Shown here piece after piece: positions 61,660-64,000 of a stretch of DNA of 64,000 bases (position 1 is the first letter of the stretch; each line of letters begins with the position of its first letter). Source of the stretch: Kaistella gelatinilytica (GTDB taxonomy: Bacteria; Bacteroidota; Bacteroidia; Flavobacteriales; Weeksellaceae). The notes under the pieces were generated by a model. The model did not search any database. It was not told the DNA's origin and saw nothing but the letters and a program-made list of their open reading frames with translations. The position numbers and the translations under genes were made by a program. The DNA lies in contig NZ_JADPVI010000001.1 of assembly GCF_015679325.1 (NCBI RefSeq), positions 992,001-1,056,000 on the forward strand, in the 5' to 3' direction.

Positions 61660-61682
61660 TTAAAATTTCTCTTTTAAAATAA

Positions 61683-61715
61683 AAAAATGCGCCTTATTTC
61701 CAGGGCGCATTTTGT
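61683..61715. terminator. Terminator between tpiA and clpP
   Basis: AAAATGCGCC / GGCGCATTTT, 10-nt loop; A and T tracts on both ends fit the convergent genes. Confidence 0.87.
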
Positions 61716-61730
61716 ATGTAATTCGAAAAA

Positions 61731-62432
61731 TTATTTCTCCTCTCCTTTTTTAACCTCTTTTTTTCTTTGCAAAACTTCATCTACCATCCCAAAATCTTTG
61801 GCTTCAGAAGAAGTCATCCAATAGTCTCTGTCAGACGCTTTCTCCACCCACTCGTAAGTCTGCCCGGAATGTTCTGAAATGATATCGTACAATTCTTTTT
61901 TCAGTTTCAACATTTCTCGTAAGTTGATCTCCATGTCGGAAGCAACTCCTTGAGCACCACCGGAAGGTTGATGGATCATTACCCGCGAATGTTTCAAAGC
62001 CGAACGTTTTCCTTTTTCACCTGCAACCAAAAGAACAGCGCCCATTGAAGCGGCAATTCCCGTACAAATCGTAGCAACATCTGGCTTAATGATCTGCATC
62101 GTGTCGTAAATTCCCAAACCTGCATAAACACTTCCTCCTGGAGAATTAATGTAGATTTGAATATCTTTTGAAGCATCAGAACTTTCCAGGAAAAGCAACT
62201 GTGCGGTTACGATATTTGCAACCTGGTCATCAATTCCTGTTCCCAGGAAAATAATTCGGTCCATCATTAATCGGGAAAAAACATCCATTTGAGTAACATT
62301 CAAACGTCTTTCCTCCATAATATAAGGGGTAAGATTGGTCGGTCCGTACATTCCCATGTATTGATCTGTTGCCAAACCGCTGTTTCCTAAGTGCTTTACA
62401 GAGAAATCTCTGAAATCTTTTTTTATATCCAT
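61731..62432 (-). CDS. clpP: ATP-dependent Clp protease proteolytic subunit
   Basis: 233 residues, slightly longer at the N-terminus than E. coli ClpP. Catalytic Ser in TGIAASMGAVLL and His in RVMIHQPSGGAQG, with IFLGTGIDDQVAN and INSPGGSVYAGLGIYD. It forms the tetradecameric degradation chamber that works with ClpX/ClpA/C. It has a good promoter and a 43-nt leader. Confidence 0.97.
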   Translation of the reverse strand: MDIKKDFRDFSVKHLGNSGLATDQYMGMYGPTNLTPYIMEERRLNVTQMDVFSRLMMDRIIFLGTGIDDQVANIVTAQLLFLESSDASKDIQIYINSPGGSVYAGLGIYDTMQIIKPDVATICTGIAASMGAVLLVAGEKGKRSALKHSRVMIHQPSGGAQGVASDMEINLREMLKLKKELYDIISEHSGQTYEWVEKASDRDYWMTSSEAKDFGMVDEVLQRKKEVKKGEEK

Positions 62433-62479
62433 TCTATTTTTTTTTAAAGATAATAATCTGCTTTTTTACTTGCCTGACT

Positions 62480-62511
62480 CAAATTTACACAAACAATATT
62501 CCACAACCAAA
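62480..62511 (-). promoter_or_regulatory. Promoter of clpP
   Basis: Minus-strand TTTG (62508-62511), 20-nt spacer, TAAATTTG (62480-62487); predicted start near 62475. Confidence 0.7.
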
Positions 62512-62525
62512 AATTAGACAATCTG

Positions 62526-64000
62526 TCACAAAACCCTGAACAGTTTTTCGTCCAGATCCTTTCTTAGCTGGTTTAGATTGATGATCATTTTATATGTTTC
62601 GTCATTATTTTCAGTTTCAGAAAGTTTATTTTTCATGGTATTGATGATCTTCATCACATATTCTCTTTTGTGCCGAAAGATAACATCCTGCACAATTTTT
62701 GGAACTACCTCTTCTTCGGTGCTGAAAAATATCTGATGTTTTCCCCAATTGCTGTTTTCATAAGGATCAAGCAACGCATCTGCAATTTTTCCCGAAATGT
62801 TTTCATCCATTAAAGTCATGAAAAAATTTCCCGACCGAAGTTCATTTTCCGTGATGCCCTGCTTTATCTCTTCAATAATCTTTTTATTGATTTCGGACTG
62901 AATTTCATAATCATCTTCCTGCAGATGACCTATTATTTCCTCGATCACTGTAATTTTATACGCTTTGTTTTCCTCGTCTTCCCGCTCCAAGATCAGATCG
63001 CCATATTTCAGCATTAATTCGACCAGTTTTTCTTCTAAAATTAAAAGCGGATCAATCGTTGGCGAAAATTCAGTAACTTTTTCCAGTTTCGGCTGAATCT
63101 GTATCTCCTGTCTTTGTTGCGGAGAAACGTGCTGTTTCTGCAGTTGTTTCTGAACATTCAGTTCATTAAAAAGCGACTGTTCGGAAAGTCCGAATTTATT
63201 AGAAACTTCTTTTAAATAAACTTCCTGTTTCAGCGCATTTTGAACAAAAGCTACCGATTTTACAATATCGCGGATCGCTTCTGCCTTTCTGATCGGATCA
63301 CTTCCGGCGTCTTTCAGTAAGATTTCAGCTTTAAAATCAATGAAATCCTTAGCTTCATTTTTTATGAAATTCTCAACATATTCCTGCGGATGTTTTCTTG
63401 AAAAAGAATCCGGATCATCTCCATCGGGAAAAAGCAAGATCCGAATGTTCATCGACTCCGAAAGCAACATATCTATACTTCGAAAACTCGCTTTAATTCC
63501 TGGCGCATCACCATCAAAAAGAATAGTTACATTTTCTGTAAGCCTTTTAATAAGTTTGATTTGCTCCACCGTCAAAGCTGTTCCGGAACTCGAAACTACA
63601 TTCTCAATTCCGCTTTGATGAAGCGCGATCACATCCATATAACCTTCAACCAGAAGACAAAGATTATTTTTTGAGATCGCCTGTTTTCCCTGATTTAGAC
63701 CGTAGAGAACTTGTGATTTATGATAAATTTCTGTTTCCGGAGAATTCAGATATTTCGCAGTTTTTACATTATTTCTTAGAATTCTGGCGCCAAAACCTAA
63801 AACTCTTCCCGAAAAACTGTGAATAGGAAAAATCACTCTCTCCCGAAAACGGTCGATTCCTCTCGGCGCATTTTCAGGGAAAATAGAAAGTCCTGATTTC
63901 TCCAAAATATCTTTCGAATACCCTTTATCTAAAGCAAACTCAGTAAACGCATCTTTCTGTTCCGGCGCGAAACCTAATTGAAATTTGCGAATAATGTCAT
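62526..64000 (-). CDS. dnaG: DNA primase DnaG, 5' part outside window
   Basis: The frame is open to the right edge (it continues past the internal Met at 63905 with GFAPEQKDAFTEFALDKGY), so the N-terminal zinc domain is cut off; ~490 residues are visible. Present are the catalytic core (RGIDRFRERVIFPIHSFSGR), the TOPRIM domain (LVEGYMDVIALHQSG, SSSGTALT, LFDGDAPGIKA, LFPDGDDPDSF) and a divergent C-terminal helicase-binding region with a Gln-rich linker (VQKQLQKQHVSPQQRQEIQ). It makes RNA primers at the replication fork. Confidence 0.96.
   Translation of the reverse strand, partial: DIIRKFQLGFAPEQKDAFTEFALDKGYSKDILEKSGLSIFPENAPRGIDRFRERVIFPIHSFSGRVLGFGARILRNNVKTAKYLNSPETEIYHKSQVLYGLNQGKQAISKNNLCLLVEGYMDVIALHQSGIENVVSSSGTALTVEQIKLIKRLTENVTILFDGDAPGIKASFRSIDMLLSESMNIRILLFPDGDDPDSFSRKHPQEYVENFIKNEAKDFIDFKAEILLKDAGSDPIRKAEAIRDIVKSVAFVQNALKQEVYLKEVSNKFGLSEQSLFNELNVQKQLQKQHVSPQQRQEIQIQPKLEKVTEFSPTIDPLLILEEKLVELMLKYGDLILEREDEENKAYKITVIEEIIGHLQEDDYEIQSEINKKIIEEIKQGITENELRSGNFFMTLMDENISGKIADALLDPYENSNWGKHQIFFSTEEEVVPKIVQDVIFRHKREYVMKIINTMKNKLSETENNDETYKMIINLNQLRKDLDEKLFRVL

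Noticed and set aside
1..64000. CRISPR array, prophage, integrative element or IS
   Set aside because: No regularly spaced direct repeats, integrase, transposase or phage structural genes were seen; genes are typical core and accessory chromosomal families.

Overview
The window looks like ordinary chromosome from a low-GC Bacteroidota, most likely a flavobacterium of the Chryseobacterium/Kaistella (Weeksellaceae) type. Four things suggest this: a type IX secretion C-terminal sorting signal; the primary sigma factor is the short form typical of the phylum; about two dozen upstream regions carry the Bacteroidota -7 box TAnnTTTG with no Shine-Dalgarno sequence nearby; and families such as DUF4920, DUF5686, DUF4199, DUF1599 and DoxX/BT_3928 are common there. 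The genus is inferred from protein resemblance, not tested. I saw no rRNA, tRNA, CRISPR array, insertion sequence, prophage or replication origin.

Layout. 1-4.6 kb: RRM protein (partial), aldo/keto reductase, T9SS-secreted beta-helix protein, rpoD, small lipoprotein. 4.6-10 kb: a minus-strand bacillithiol-linked operon (yfiT, ytxJ, a Crp/Fnr regulator), pncA, an S41 protease, a GreA/Rnk-like factor behind a long leader with a possible 36-residue ORF, and an exported thiol peroxidase. 10-15 kb: a toxin-antitoxin pair whose toxin is frameshifted, an M23 peptidase, urocanate hydratase, two small acidic proteins, and a cobalamin-type riboswitch in front of a hotdog thioesterase. 15-24 kb: ftsK-lolA-lptF/G, a lipoprotein glutathione peroxidase, kdsB and an aminotransferase. 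24-36 kb: phosphohexomutase, a DUF4199-GT2-DUF2807 operon, SRP RNA, menB-menA-UPF0173, an APC permease and DUF4920. 36-47 kb: M14 peptidase, TerC, an XRE regulator with operator-like sites, an unusual AAA+ ATPase, dipeptidyl peptidase IV, an alpha/beta-hydrolase cut by a stop codon, and a LytS/LytTR pair. 46-64 kb: three POT peptide transporters in a row, a thioredoxin, recG, a DUF5686 outer-membrane protein, folP, DUF1599-DoxX-TerB-like-tpiA, clpP and dnaG (partial).

How the genes fit together. Peptide use is prominent: secreted or periplasmic peptidases (S41, DPP IV, M14, M23) together with three POT symporters. Envelope biogenesis appears as lolA, lptF/G, kdsB and lipoproteins. Thiol and peroxide defence appears as Tpx, Gpx, a thioredoxin-fold protein and the bacillithiol genes. 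Menaquinone (menA, menB) and folate (folP) synthesis are housekeeping.

Most unusual signals: (1) the riboswitch-thioesterase pairing; (2) two decayed genes, a parE-like toxin with a shift at a T run and a hydrolase with a stop codon before its catalytic His; (3) the promoter-driven mini-ORF and structured leader ahead of the GreA-like gene; (4) palindromic sites shared by the XRE and TerC upstream regions; (5) four intergenic repeats that share flanks but carry different hairpins; (6) several promoters placed so close to the ATG that leaderless mRNAs are predicted.
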